A stretch of DNA of 64,000 nt from Aureibacillus halotolerans (GCF_004363045.1 NZ_SNYJ01000009.1:62001-126000); one strand, 5' to 3'. Positions 8,932 to 17,298 are shown, numbered from the stretch's first letter. Numbers and translations are program-made. Notes: a model not told the origin generated them from the sequence alone.

Positions 8932-8955
8932 TCCTGTTCACTCCTGTTTTCACCA

Positions 8956-9267
8956 TCAGGAAGAGGGAGTTCCTTTGACAACAATATCGACGATGTGTTG
9001 CCAAGTCGATGGATCCAAAACATCTAGTGGCTGCCCGTCTCCTACGATTCCGTATCCGACCATCGCGCCTAAGATAAGGGCAATTCCAGTGGAAACAATG
9101 AGGAGGAGAAGCCGAAGCCAAATAGGAAACATCCGAATTCTTCCGCGCTTTTTCCGGCGTTCCTTAGATGGTTTCGCTGCCGCTGATGTTTTCTGCTCAA
9201 CTTGGGCTTTATGCTCTTGGCGTGTTTTTGGTTGATTAGACCCTGAATCGCCCATGCTACTCGTCAA
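8956..9267 (-). CDS. EpuA/RNA-polymerase-beta-type small membrane protein
   Basis: A 103-residue protein. It has a basic, Lys/Arg-rich cytoplasmic N-terminus (residues 1-45), one transmembrane helix (about 50-72) and a short outer tail ending LDPSTWQHIVDIV. This matches the family annotated in bacilli as 'DNA-directed RNA polymerase subunit beta' or EpuA (PF11772), which normally sits beside flhP and fabZ. Function unproven. It probably begins with TTG at 9267, eight bases after AAGGGG; the ATG at codon 5 is an alternative. It lies 25 bp from flhP and 24 bp from fabZ, so is likely co-transcribed with both. Confidence 0.75.
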   Translation of the reverse strand: MTSSMGDSGSNQPKTRQEHKAQVEQKTSAAAKPSKERRKKRGRIRMFPIWLRLLLLIVSTGIALILGAMVGYGIVGDGQPLDVLDPSTWQHIVDIVVKGTPSS

Positions 9268-9292
9268 AGGTCACACCCCTTCCGTGCGAATG

Positions 9293-10117
9293 TTACGTAC
9301 GCATACTGTTGATCAACCCATTCATTTGATCGGCAATGCTGATGGATCGAGAATTTAATTGGTAGGCGCGCTGCGCTCGTACCATATCTGTCATTTCAAT
9401 TGCGATGTCGACATTGGACGCTTCTAAAGCACCGGCCATAATGCGTCGGTTATTGACATTCACATTCGCCAAAACCGCAGCTTCATCCACACCACGTGCG
9501 GCAAGTCTGCCGTTTGTTGCTATCATGGCATCAGGCTGAAGAACCTCGATCACAGAAATTGGCGTTCCATAGGTTTCTGATTCCCCTGATTGCAACGTAT
9601 AGGTCAACGATCCATCCTCTTTAATCGCGATGTCTCTTGCACCACTTGGTAGCGAGATGGGTGTGCCATTATCATCAAGCAAGCGGCTTCCATCCCCGGC
9701 CACAAGATCTAACTGTCCGGCAACTGTACTCGGCACCGTATAAAAATTGCCTTGACGTGTATACTGCACTTCTAACCCAGCTTCCGTTGCAACCTCTACT
9801 CTAAAATAATGGTTTTCGGCGCCGAGAGCAAGATCCAAATTCCGGTTGGTCTGTTTAATAGAGCCTGGCGCAGCATTCATCACAATTTCATTCACGTACG
9901 CTCCATTACCGAGGCGGATGCCATTCGGGGTAATACGTGCTTGCTCTTGGGCTGCAATTGGCTGATTGTCTAGCTGCTGACTAAGAAGCTCTCCGAACCG
10001 AGCCTGTCTGCTTTTGTAGCCAACAGTATCGATGTTGGCCATATTGTTAGAAATAACATCAAGCTGCGTTTGCAGCTGCTGCATCGTGACAAGTGCATTG
10101 TTTGCAATACGATTCAT
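9293..10117 (-). CDS. flhP: Flagellar hook-basal body protein FlhP
   Basis: A 274-residue rod or hook protein of the FlgG/FlgF group. The N-terminal motif LQTQLDVISNNMANIDTVGYK and the C-terminal segment MVRAQRAYQLNSRSISIADQM are the paired helices that form the axial coiled-coil core. FlhO and FlhP are the distal-rod proteins of B. subtilis. AAGGAGG lies before the ATG. It follows flhO by 14 bp in the same direction, so the two are translated from one message. Confidence 0.93.
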   Translation of the reverse strand: MNRIANNALVTMQQLQTQLDVISNNMANIDTVGYKSRQARFGELLSQQLDNQPIAAQEQARITPNGIRLGNGAYVNEIVMNAAPGSIKQTNRNLDLALGAENHYFRVEVATEAGLEVQYTRQGNFYTVPSTVAGQLDLVAGDGSRLLDDNGTPISLPSGARDIAIKEDGSLTYTLQSGESETYGTPISVIEVLQPDAMIATNGRLAARGVDEAAVLANVNVNNRRIMAGALEASNVDIAIEMTDMVRAQRAYQLNSRSISIADQMNGLINSMRT

Positions 10118-10131
10118 GTGATGGGACCTCC

Positions 10132-10941
10132 TTATCCAATTCGTCCTACGTCATTGACGGCCTTGCCCATGCTTTCATCATAAGCCTTGACAACACGTTG
10201 GCTCGCTTCAAACAATCGATACGAGGACATCATGTTCACCATCGTCTCGTTGAGGTCAACCGATGACCGTTCAAGTGCGCCTTGTCGAACAATAAATCCC
10301 GCAGGCGCCTGTCCAAGAGCTGCGCCATCTGCACGGTAAAGCCCCGTTCCTTCTCTGACCAACTCTTCCTGTGGAGCCGCGCTATAAGCAATATTAAGCG
10401 CAGTGGCATTGCCAGCAGCATCTGTAATGACACCGTCTTCCGATACCGTAAATGTTCCTGAAGCCAGTTGAATTTGTTCACTGGCGGCACTGAGTACAAA
10501 ACGTCCCTCCGCATTGACGAGAGAGCCATTATCGTCCACATGAAAGCTCCCATTGCGAGTATAACGGGGTTCACCAGCCTCATTTTGCACTGCAAAAAAC
10601 ACGGCTCCATTTTCGTCTGGCAACGCAGCTTGCACGAGTGCCAAATCGCTGAATCGATTTGTTTCTTGAATATCGCCTTGCGTAAACTGCGGAATCGTTT
10701 CCTGCAAATAAACACCCGTATTCAAAGCACCGATCGGCGTTGTCGTTGGAAGCGTGCGATCTAGTCCTGGCACTGACTGCCCACCAATCCGCTGAAGCAG
10801 CATTTCAGGGAATGCCCGCAAAACACCTTGATCTGACTTATACCCTGGTGTGTTCACATTAGCTAGATTATTGGACAACATTTCTGTATGCCGCTGCTGT
10901 GCGATCATCGCTGATGCTGCTGTATTAAATCCTTTAAACAT
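10132..10941 (-). CDS. flhO: Flagellar hook-basal body protein FlhO
   Basis: A 269-residue paralogue of FlhP. It carries the same N-terminal pattern (MLSNNLANVNTPGYK) and a C-terminal axial helix (ETMVNMMSSYRLFEASQRV). It assembles with FlhP in the distal rod outside the membrane, exported by the flagellar type III apparatus; no signal peptide is expected or seen. AAAGGAG precedes the ATG. It lies 34 bp downstream of mbl, as in B. subtilis. Confidence 0.93.
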   Translation of the reverse strand: MFKGFNTAASAMIAQQRHTEMLSNNLANVNTPGYKSDQGVLRAFPEMLLQRIGGQSVPGLDRTLPTTTPIGALNTGVYLQETIPQFTQGDIQETNRFSDLALVQAALPDENGAVFFAVQNEAGEPRYTRNGSFHVDDNGSLVNAEGRFVLSAASEQIQLASGTFTVSEDGVITDAAGNATALNIAYSAAPQEELVREGTGLYRADGAALGQAPAGFIVRQGALERSSVDLNETMVNMMSSYRLFEASQRVVKAYDESMGKAVNDVGRIG

Positions 10942-10975
10942 CCACCATACTCCTTTTGATGAAAAGACATGGAAA

Positions 10976-11977
10976 TTATCCTAAATACCGTGACGGAAAT
11001 TTATCAATATGCTCTAGCATTAATCCCGTTCCTTGAGCCACACAATTCATAGGATTATCGGCAATAAAGACGGGAACCTTTAGCTCTTCTGCAAGAAGCT
11101 GATCAATGCCATGCAGCAAAGCTCCGCCGCCTGTAAGAATGACGCCACGGTCAATAATGTCCGCCGAAAGCTCTGGTGGCGTTCGTTCTAACACAGACTT
11201 TGATGCTGTAATAATCACTTCAGTAAATTCTCTCAATGCCTCTTCAATTTCGGCTGAGTACACGGTCACTGTACGCGGCAGTCCTGATACAAGATCTCGC
11301 CCTCGAATATCAATTTCTTCTTTTCTTGACCCAGCAAACACGGTGGCCACTTGGATCTTTATGTTTTCTGCTGTTCGTTCGCCAATCAGCAGTTTGTATT
11401 TTCGCTTTATGTACGCGAGAATCTCCATGTCTAGGCGATCGCCTGCCATCTTAATTGACGAAGACGTCACAATATCGCCCATTGAAAGGACGGCAACATC
11501 GGTCGTTCCGCCACCTATATCGACAACCATATTTCCGCTCGGCTGAAAAATATCCATGCCTGCGCCAATCGCAGCAACTTTGGGCTCCTCTTCAAGAAAT
11601 ACCTTTTTGCCACCGCTTTTTTCAGCGGCCTCTTTGATTGCCTTTTGTTCAACAGATGTAATGTTTGTCGGGCAGCAAATCAGCATCTTAGGCTTCGATA
11701 AAAAGCCTTTCACATTTATTTTTTCAATAAAATGGCGAAGCATAACTTCCGTAATATCAAAATCAGCGATGACCCCTTCTCTAAGCGGACGGTGAGCAAC
11801 AATGTTTCCAGGAGTTCTCCCCACCATGCGCCTTGCTTCCTCTCCAACCGCCAGTGCGCGACCTGTTTGCGTGTCCATAGCCACTACTGATGGCTCGTTC
11901 AGAACAATGCCTTTGCCTTTTACATGAATTAATACATTCGCCGTTCCTAAGTCAATTCCGATATCTCGTGCAAACAT
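10976..11977 (-). CDS. mbl: MreB-like actin homologue Mbl
   Basis: A 333-residue bacterial actin that guides cell-wall elongation at the membrane. The N-terminus MFARDIGIDLGTANVLIHVKG carries the first phosphate loop, and the segment VVDIGGGTTDVAVLS the second; LTGGGALLHGID is the adenosine motif. The start at 11977 follows GGGAGG; an upstream in-frame ATG would add 32 non-homologous residues. Position between spoIIID and flhO identifies it as Mbl rather than MreB or MreBH. Confidence 0.95.
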   Translation of the reverse strand: MFARDIGIDLGTANVLIHVKGKGIVLNEPSVVAMDTQTGRALAVGEEARRMVGRTPGNIVAHRPLREGVIADFDITEVMLRHFIEKINVKGFLSKPKMLICCPTNITSVEQKAIKEAAEKSGGKKVFLEEEPKVAAIGAGMDIFQPSGNMVVDIGGGTTDVAVLSMGDIVTSSSIKMAGDRLDMEILAYIKRKYKLLIGERTAENIKIQVATVFAGSRKEEIDIRGRDLVSGLPRTVTVYSAEIEEALREFTEVIITASKSVLERTPPELSADIIDRGVILTGGGALLHGIDQLLAEELKVPVFIADNPMNCVAQGTGLMLEHIDKFPSRYLG

Positions 11978-12149
11978 TGGGTCAGGGGCCTCCCTATTAT
12001 ATAAGTCCATTTTCATAACAATCTCTACAGTATAGTGTAGCACAAATTGAGAAAAAAGAGGGCGGTTTTCCATATCTTTACGCTTGATTTAACGTGGGAA
12101 AATGATATGTCTACGCAGACTGGAAAAAGAACTCGCCAAAACGCCCACC

Positions 12150-12357
12150 TAGTGCCCGTTCAGATAACGTAGATCTTTAATAGAATGAATTGTGGTGCTT
12201 GTTTTTGCACAAATTAACAGCGGAAAGCACTCTTTATCTGGCACAAGGGTATCATCGACTCGAAAGTACCTCTCGTCGTAATTACTTTGCACCCTAAAAG
12301 GCATAAGCGCAACATCGACTCGAAAAGACCTCTTCGTGTTTTTTTCACACCTAGGTT
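12150..12357. mobile_element. Degenerate left-end fragment of the composite element
   Basis: It begins with TAGTGCCC (12150-12157) and follows the left part of composite elements A and B: the AACGTAGATCTT segment, a TTGCACAAATTAACAGC segment and two CATCGACTCGAAA motifs. It then loses similarity. The right end and the structured element are missing. It lies between mbl and the spoIIID terminator. Confidence 0.6.
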
Positions 12358-12404
12358 CTGCTACGGAGTTATGTTAGTATGCTCCAACTGCTCCACTTAT
12401 CTCC

Positions 12405-12453
12405 AAAAAAATAAAAACATCTTGTCTCCCGATAAAGCTTTTGGGGAAACAAG
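12405..12453 (-). terminator. Terminator of spoIIID
   Basis: Arms CTTGTCTCCC and GGGGAAACAAG form the stem. On the minus strand this is followed by a T-rich tail. It is about 20 bases after the spoIIID stop codon. Confidence 0.8.
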
Positions 12454-12473
12454 GCGTGGTTGGGTGAATGTTA

Positions 12474-12752
12474 TTATTTAACCAGCTCAGCTACGTGCTC
12501 ATCCGTTTCTTTCAAATACTTTAGCTTTGTTGCCTCTCCTCCTCTTAAATGTCGAATGGACTTGTGGTAATCCAAGATGACTTTCACTTCGTTAGCCAGC
12601 TCTGCATTTACTTCGGGCAACCGCTCGGTTAGGTCCTTGTGTACTGTACTTTTCGAAACCCCGAATTCTTTTGCGATAACTCTCACGGTTTTTTTCGTCT
12701 CCACGATATATTTCCCAATCTTGATGGTCCTCTCTTTGATGTAATCGTGCAC
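12474..12752 (-). CDS. spoIIID: Mother-cell transcription factor SpoIIID
   Basis: A 92-residue DNA-binding protein that switches genes on and off in the mother cell during sporulation. The helix-turn-helix is RVIAKEFGVSKSTVHKDLTE (about residues 23-42). The conserved C-terminal stretch is HKSIRHLRGGEATKLKY. The start is GTG at 12752, seven to nine bases after GGGAGGCG; this gives the standard N-terminus (M/V)HDYIKERTIKIG. A sigma-E-type promoter lies about 150 bp upstream. In B. subtilis spoIIID also lies next to mbl. Confidence 0.96.
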   Translation of the reverse strand: MHDYIKERTIKIGKYIVETKKTVRVIAKEFGVSKSTVHKDLTERLPEVNAELANEVKVILDYHKSIRHLRGGEATKLKYLKETDEHVAELVK

Positions 12753-12906
12753 ACCACTCGCCTCCCTGGTTTGGATGTGAGAAGTGTGAAATGAGACGTT
12801 GTGAACCTCTTCGAAGACTTCCCTCACTCCTCAGGCGTGTGTTGGTTACACCTTCTTAGACCTTTCACAGTCTCTCACCTCAAACACTCTCTTTGCTGGT
12901 TGATAA

Positions 12907-12935
12907 ACTTTATGAGTCCATTCGTCTGTTTATTC
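12907..12935 (-). promoter_or_regulatory. Sigma-E-type promoter of spoIIID
   Basis: On the minus strand GAATAAA (-35, at 12929-12935) is followed after 14 bp by CATAAAGT (-10, at 12907-12914). Both agree with the sigma-E consensus as I recall it. The inferred leader to the GTG start is about 150 nt. spoIIID is a known sigma-E gene in B. subtilis. Confidence 0.65.
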
Positions 12936-13157
12936 CAACAATCCAGCTAGGACAAGGGTTTCCTTTTTTCAGGACAGTAGAAAAAACGAAGCGGCATCGT
13001 GCGGACTCCGTCTCCAGCGACCCATTATGATTTCATTAGAGGCTTCATGGCAGCTTCTTCATAATCAATGAACGTAAAAAATACCGCGAGCTATGGCCAG
13101 CGGCGGTTCGTGTGTGCATTCCACAATTACATTCTATAGTGTGCATGTCTGCACGAT

Positions 13158-13328
13158 TTACACCTCATTTTCTTCCGTTTGCTGGCGCCCCAAACCCTTT
13201 TCCCAGAGAATAATTCGCCTTGTTTGACAGCGCTTCCAAACGGAAAAATCACTTGTTGCTTGTAAGGTCATGCTCATTGTATTCCATTCTTCTTTTTCGC
13301 TTTCTGTAAAATGATGATACGGTCTCAT
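13158..13328 (-). CDS. Small hypothetical protein (56 aa)
   Basis: A 56-residue charged, soluble protein beginning MRPYHHFTESEKEEWNTM. It contains one Cys and three Trp and has no visible domain or membrane segment. The ATG at 13328 is preceded at a suitable distance by AAAGGGCG, and codon use is ordinary, so I favour a real gene. It lies alone in the space between spoIIID and the GGDEF gene. I do not recognise a family. It could be a sporulation or stress small protein; that is speculation. Confidence 0.5.
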   Translation of the reverse strand: MRPYHHFTESEKEEWNTMSMTLQATSDFSVWKRCQTRRIILWEKGLGRQQTEENEV

Positions 13329-13423
13329 AGGTTCACGCCCTTTCGCATCTTAATGCTGTTGACAGTTTGTCCTAATGGGTCCGTCTCTAAACATTCCGTC
13401 GGGTAGGCTGATGAGAAACGCTC

Positions 13424-13606
13424 GCTTTCTTTGTTGCTTTGGCTTGTGCGGTGCTCATTGCCCTTGTGGCAACTCCGCTCCTCTTAAGCCTTCGCGCTTT
13501 GATAAGACAAACGTTTTCATTCTGCCTACCAGGGTTTTTAAATGACGTTCACTTTCTTCGTTGCTTTGGCTTGTCCGCTGCTCATGCCCTTGTGGCAACT
13601 CCGCTC
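13424..13606. repeat. Pair of ~57-bp direct repeats
   Basis: The segments 13424-13480 and 13551-13606 match at most positions. They share the blocks TTGCTTTGGCTTGT and CCCTTGTGGCAACTCCGCTC and are separated by ~70 bp of unrelated sequence. No gene covers them. They are not related to the other repeats in the window that I can see. Confidence 0.7.
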
Positions 13607-13699
13607 ACGCTTCAACCTGTAGTACTCACTGCCATTTCATTCACATACTGTTGAGTGTATTATCTCAAAAAAATGAAAGCGCTTCAACTAATTCCACTC

Positions 13700-14338
13700 T
13701 TAAGATTGTACTGCTTTTTTTGCTGCGTACATCCGCTGATCAGCAACATCAACCAATGTATCGACCTGTGTACCGTCTTTTGGATACTGCGCCGTACCAA
13801 CCGAAACTTTTACAATGATTTGGCTGCTTGGGTAGGTTTGCAAGGTTTGATGGATATGATCTTCTATCGTTTTCACCTGATCGGCCAATAGGAGAACGAC
13901 AAATTCATCCCCACCCCACCTGGCAACAATGGTTTGTTTATCTTGTATCGTCTGCAGGCAATTTGCCATATAACACAACACTTGATCACCTATATAATGT
14001 CCGTAGCGATCATTGATTTTTTTAAAATGATCGGCGTCAATTAATAACAATGTTAGCTCGTCCATGTTTCCCCGACTGCGCTGATTCCGCACGGATTTTG
14101 AAAAAGCTCTCATAAATCCTCTGCGATTGTACACTCCGGTAAGTGCATCTCGTTCCATCGCATTGTAAATAAGGTCAAAGCGATACCCTGCATACACGGC
14201 CACTCCTCCACCTACAATAACGATTCCAATGATAAGGATGTCACGGTTCCATGTGGTCATAAACCACACACACGAAATGCACATCAATCCTAGCCACACA
14301 CTAACCCCAGCCCAACGACCTCGATGTTCTTTTACCAT
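13700..14338 (-). CDS. Membrane-bound GGDEF protein (putative diguanylate cyclase)
   Basis: A 212-residue protein. Two transmembrane helices (about residues 9-28 and 33-52) are followed directly by a GGDEF domain, with no PAS or other sensor. The active loop is an intact GGDEF preceded by RW, and the upstream Mg-binding segment LLLIDADHFKKIND is normal, so synthesis of cyclic di-GMP from GTP is plausible. The position of the inhibitory I-site reads DKQT rather than RxxD, so product inhibition at that site is not expected. GAGAGG precedes the ATG. It is the first gene of the accessory block between spoIIID and spoIIQ, transcribed on its own. Confidence 0.85.
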   Translation of the reverse strand: MVKEHRGRWAGVSVWLGLMCISCVWFMTTWNRDILIIGIVIVGGGVAVYAGYRFDLIYNAMERDALTGVYNRRGFMRAFSKSVRNQRSRGNMDELTLLLIDADHFKKINDRYGHYIGDQVLCYMANCLQTIQDKQTIVARWGGDEFVVLLLADQVKTIEDHIHQTLQTYPSSQIIVKVSVGTAQYPKDGTQVDTLVDVADQRMYAAKKAVQS

Positions 14339-14426
14339 TTGCCTCTCACCGCCTTATGCTTTATCACATGAGCCTAAAGTCACTTAGTGCATACCAACTA
14401 ACAGGTCATTAGTCCTATTTTCATGA

Positions 14427-14464
14427 CAAAAAAAAGACCGGTACTTCGTGTCGACCGGCTCTTC
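14427..14464 (-). terminator. Terminator of the 14.5-15.2 kb gene pair
   Basis: Arms AGCCGGTCGAC-like and GTACCGGTCT enclose a short loop. On the minus strand eight or more T follow. It lies about 57 bases after the stop of the membrane protein gene. Confidence 0.8.
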
Positions 14465-14520
14465 ACATTCTTTATACTATACTACACATCTTTTCCGTTT
14501 CCTCTTATTTTTTACAATTC

Positions 14521-14964
14521 TTATATATCCATTTGCTTTTTTGTCTGTGTTATTGGTTGCTTCGTTTTCATGATCACTCGTTTGATCAAATCGATTTGTT
14601 TTTGAACAGCACCTGTCCCTCTGGAGGTCCATAGCCATCTCACTCCGATGACAGCTTCTGCGATTGCAAACAGGAACAATGCGGTAACAACGACTGAACC
14701 AATGAAAGCGCCAGTTAAAATGTCGGTTTCATACGTGAGAGGGTTATACATGGTGGTTTCCAATGGAAAGTATGTATTCTGTGCAAAAATCGCCACTTTC
14801 TGTTGAATAAATGGAAACGGGTAGCCAAAGGTTGCTGAGGCTAGAGCGGATGCAGATGGAATGGTCGACTTAACGACAAATGGCGTCACTAAAACAGTAA
14901 AAAAGGCGAGCGGCACCATTAAGAAACCTAACACCACATGACGTACATGTTTCTTCATCTTCAT
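14521..14964 (-). CDS. Uncharacterised small membrane protein
   Basis: A 147-residue protein. One transmembrane helix lies near residues 9-31 and a second near 85-108, with a ~50-residue external loop rich in aromatic residues (GYPFPFIQQK, then NPLTYETDILTG). The C-terminus is basic and cytoplasmic. The loop pattern resembles small uncharacterised Firmicute membrane proteins, but I cannot name a family. The ATG overlaps the stop of the preceding gene (ATGA) and its GAGGAGG lies within that gene's last codons, so the two are translationally coupled. The pair diverges from the SOS polymerase gene. Confidence 0.7.
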   Translation of the reverse strand: MKMKKHVRHVVLGFLMVPLAFFTVLVTPFVVKSTIPSASALASATFGYPFPFIQQKVAIFAQNTYFPLETTMYNPLTYETDILTGAFIGSVVVTALFLFAIAEAVIGVRWLWTSRGTGAVQKQIDLIKRVIMKTKQPITQTKKQMDI

Positions 14965-15173
14965 TTTTTCCTCCTCGGCACTGGATTGTCTTGATTTTTT
15001 CCGGCAATGTCGTCAATAAGCTGTAAAAGTGCTGTAAACATTCCTTCTTGATGAAGCGTCCGTGTGCTGAGTGTCTCAAGAAGTTGTCTTTCCTGAACAG
15101 ATAAAGGGCGATTTATAATCTGTTCCACATGCGTTTTTAGCTTTCGGTATCGTTCTTCTTTGTACTCTTCCAC
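14961..15173 (-). CDS. Uncharacterised small soluble protein, coupled to the membrane protein
   Basis: A 70-residue, mostly helical, basic protein (VEEYKEERYRKLKTHVEQ near its start; LSVQERQLLETLSTRTLHQEG in the middle). I chose the GTG at 15173 because GGGGAGG lies nine bases upstream. An ATG at 15278 in the same frame has no binding site and would add residues of atypical composition. No family recognised. It is the first gene of a two-gene unit reading away from the LexA-box region, so it may share SOS control; this is not shown. Confidence 0.55.
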   Translation of the reverse strand: MEEYKEERYRKLKTHVEQIINRPLSVQERQLLETLSTRTLHQEGMFTALLQLIDDIAGKNQDNPVPRRKK

Positions 15174-15353
15174 CTTCGTCAGCCTCCCCGTCCTGAATTT
15201 CATTGTTCTATGGAGGTGGGGCTCCGTTTTGGACATATCTAAAGAATTGTTTTCCACATTTTCCATGTTTTTAAACAATGAATTGTATTTAGTCTATGCA
15301 AAAGCGGCTTTTTCTTTCGATAAATATCCTCACAGCATTTTCCACTTTTAAAA

Positions 15354-15388
15354 GAACATTAGTTCGTATATACTAGGAACATTAGTTC
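15354..15388 (+). promoter_or_regulatory. Two perfect LexA (DinR) boxes
   Basis: GAACATTAGTTC occurs at 15354-15365 and again at 15377-15388, start points 23 bp apart. Both fit the Bacillus SOS box GAACnnnnGTTC exactly. A possible -10 element TATACT (15369-15374) lies between them, so LexA bound at either box would block the promoter of the downstream polymerase gene. Confidence 0.88.
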
Positions 15389-15417
15389 TATTTAAGAGTC
15401 ATGAATGGAGGAACATG

Positions 15418-16650
15418 ATGGAACGTGTCGTTTTTCTTGTGGATATGCAGTCGTTTTATGCTTCAGTGGAACGAACTGAGCGACCAGAGCTGAAGGGGCG
15501 TCCACTTTTAGTGTCCGGCGATCCAAAGCGACGAAGTGGCGTGATTTTAGCCGCCTGTCCTCTGGCCAAACAGCATGGAGTGAAAAACGCAGAGCGGTTG
15601 TATGAAGCGTTAAAAAAATGTCCGCAGGCGGTTGTTGTGAAGCCTCGCATGCAAAAATACCTCGATGTGTCGATGCAGATTACATGCATTCTTGAAGAAT
15701 TTACGGACCAGGTGGAGCCTTATTCGATTGATGAACTGTTTATGGAAGTCACCGCGAGCCAACGGTTGTTTGGTGGACCAGAGGAGATCGCACAACAGGT
15801 GCAGCAGCGAATTATGGAGGATACAGGGGTGTATGCTCGTGTTGGCATTGGCACGAACAAAGTGCTGGCCAAAATGGCGTGCGACAATTTTGCTAAAAAA
15901 GCACCGAACGGACGTTATACGCTCACACCAGAGACGATCCAGCATACGCTTTGGCCGTTGCCTGTTGAGTGTGCATTTGGGGTCGGTCGGCGTATGGAGG
16001 TGCATTTAAAGCGCATGGGGTTGCGGACAGTGGGCCAACTCGCCAACTACCCGCTCCCTTACCTAAAAAAACGCTGGGGAATTAACGGTCATGTACTCTG
16101 GATGACGGCCAACGGATATGACCACTCGCCTGTGAATGTCCGCTCCCATAACCGTGCGCAAAAAGCCATCGGCCACGGAATGACACTGCCGCGCGACTAC
16201 CATCGCTTTGAAGACATTCGCGTCGTGCTGTTAGAGCTTTCTGAAGAAGTATGTCGCCGCGCACGCACCTCTCGTGTCATGGGCATTACTGTATCCGCCG
16301 GAGCGAGGGGGGCTGATTTTGACAATCCTTCTGGGTTCCATCGCCAGCAAACCCTGATCGAAGCGACCAATAACACGCTCGATGTGTATCATGCGGTTGT
16401 CGAATTGTATCGAACCTTTTGGGATCGCCGTCCCATTCGCCAGGCGCATGTCAGCCTATCACAGCTCCAAAGCGATGAGGTGTGGCAAATGAGCCTGTTT
16501 CAGGATCGCGAGAAGCAGCTACAGATTGGCTACGTGATGGATGGCATCCGCGACCGCTTTGGTCCGGTTTCAATCGTCCGCGCCTCATCGTTAAGGGCGG
16601 CTGGGCAGACAACAGATCGTTCTAAAAAGATAGGGGGGCACTACCGATGA
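15418..16650 (+). CDS. Y-family DNA polymerase (UvrX/YqjW clade of DinB)
   Basis: A 410-residue error-prone translesion polymerase. The palm motif FLVDMQSFYASVE supplies the first catalytic Asp and YSIDELFMEV the second carboxylate pair. A helix-hairpin-helix segment (VGRRMEVHLKRMGLRTVGQL) and a little-finger domain follow. The clade is inferred from the YolD partner immediately downstream, as with B. subtilis uvrX-yolD and yqjW-yqjX. GGAGG is six bases before the ATG at 15418; the ATG one codon earlier is too close. Two LexA boxes upstream indicate induction by DNA damage. Confidence 0.92.
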   Translation: MERVVFLVDMQSFYASVERTERPELKGRPLLVSGDPKRRSGVILAACPLAKQHGVKNAERLYEALKKCPQAVVVKPRMQKYLDVSMQITCILEEFTDQVEPYSIDELFMEVTASQRLFGGPEEIAQQVQQRIMEDTGVYARVGIGTNKVLAKMACDNFAKKAPNGRYTLTPETIQHTLWPLPVECAFGVGRRMEVHLKRMGLRTVGQLANYPLPYLKKRWGINGHVLWMTANGYDHSPVNVRSHNRAQKAIGHGMTLPRDYHRFEDIRVVLLELSEEVCRRARTSRVMGITVSAGARGADFDNPSGFHRQQTLIEATNNTLDVYHAVVELYRTFWDRRPIRQAHVSLSQLQSDEVWQMSLFQDREKQLQIGYVMDGIRDRFGPVSIVRASSLRAAGQTTDRSKKIGGHYR

Positions 16651-16988
16651 CTGAGAAGCTGGATCGTGACAATTTACTTTGGGAGGGAAGCCGCATGTTT
16701 TTGCCTGAGCATAAGCGAGCCCTGCTTGAGCACCGTGCGCAACAGCAGCGTCCAAATCCGCCGCAGCCAACCGATGAGCAACAACTGGAAGAATGGAACT
16801 ACATGCTCGCTGAGGCGGAAGCTACAGGGAATCTTCTACACTTTACGGTCTTTGAGCATGGGTACTTCTCTGTGCAGGAGGGGCTTGTCACCAAACCCGT
16901 TCAAGATGGGTCCATCCGCTGTCAATCAAAAAAAGGCGAGCCTTTTTCAATTAAGGTCGCCAAGCTGGTGAAACTGGATTGGGCTTAA
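16647..16988 (+). CDS. YolD-like family protein
   Basis: A 113-residue protein of the YolD-like family (YqjX, YolD). It begins DRDNLLWEGSRMFLPEHKRALLEH and contains the central W-rich and ISVQEGLVTKPV-like beta-strand region. The family is almost always encoded after a UvrX-type polymerase and is thought to support or limit it, though its biochemistry is poorly known. The ATG overlaps the polymerase stop by four bases (ATGA), so the two are translated together under the LexA boxes. Confidence 0.9.
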   Translation: MTEKLDRDNLLWEGSRMFLPEHKRALLEHRAQQQRPNPPQPTDEQQLEEWNYMLAEAEATGNLLHFTVFEHGYFSVQEGLVTKPVQDGSIRCQSKKGEPFSIKVAKLVKLDWA

Positions 16989-17246
16989 CAAACAGCACCT
17001 CATCATTAATGTGAACTGTGAACATTACTGTAATTGCTCAAGCAATTCTTCGACCAGCCTATATACAGTAGTTGCTGGTTTTCTTTGTGAGGGAGTTTCA
17101 TGTGTATAGTGACTTTGCAAGGTTTTCGCGCGTTTTACAGCTGCTTGCAAAGCACCTTGCTTCGTTAGGATCATATATGATGCTTTTACGATATACGACG
17201 CTGTTCTAATTTTACTTGTCAATTTTTCAATGTAGCTATATAATGT

Positions 17247-17261
17247 TGATAATGATTATCA
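17247..17261 (+). promoter_or_regulatory. Perfect 7-1-7 Fur box
   Basis: TGATAAT-G-ATTATCA is an exact match to the B. subtilis Fur recognition unit TGATAATnATTATCA. It is 38 bp before the solute-binding-protein start, in the expected promoter zone. It implies repression of the transporter operon by Fe(II)-Fur. Confidence 0.9.
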
Positions 17262-17298
17262 ATATCAATAAAAATAACTAAGTTATTGGAGGATTGAA

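Noticed and set aside
17025-17222. 65-codon minus-strand gene between yolD and the Fur box
   Set aside because: Begins with TTG without a ribosome site; I could not match it to YqzH or any other family. Possible but unsupported.
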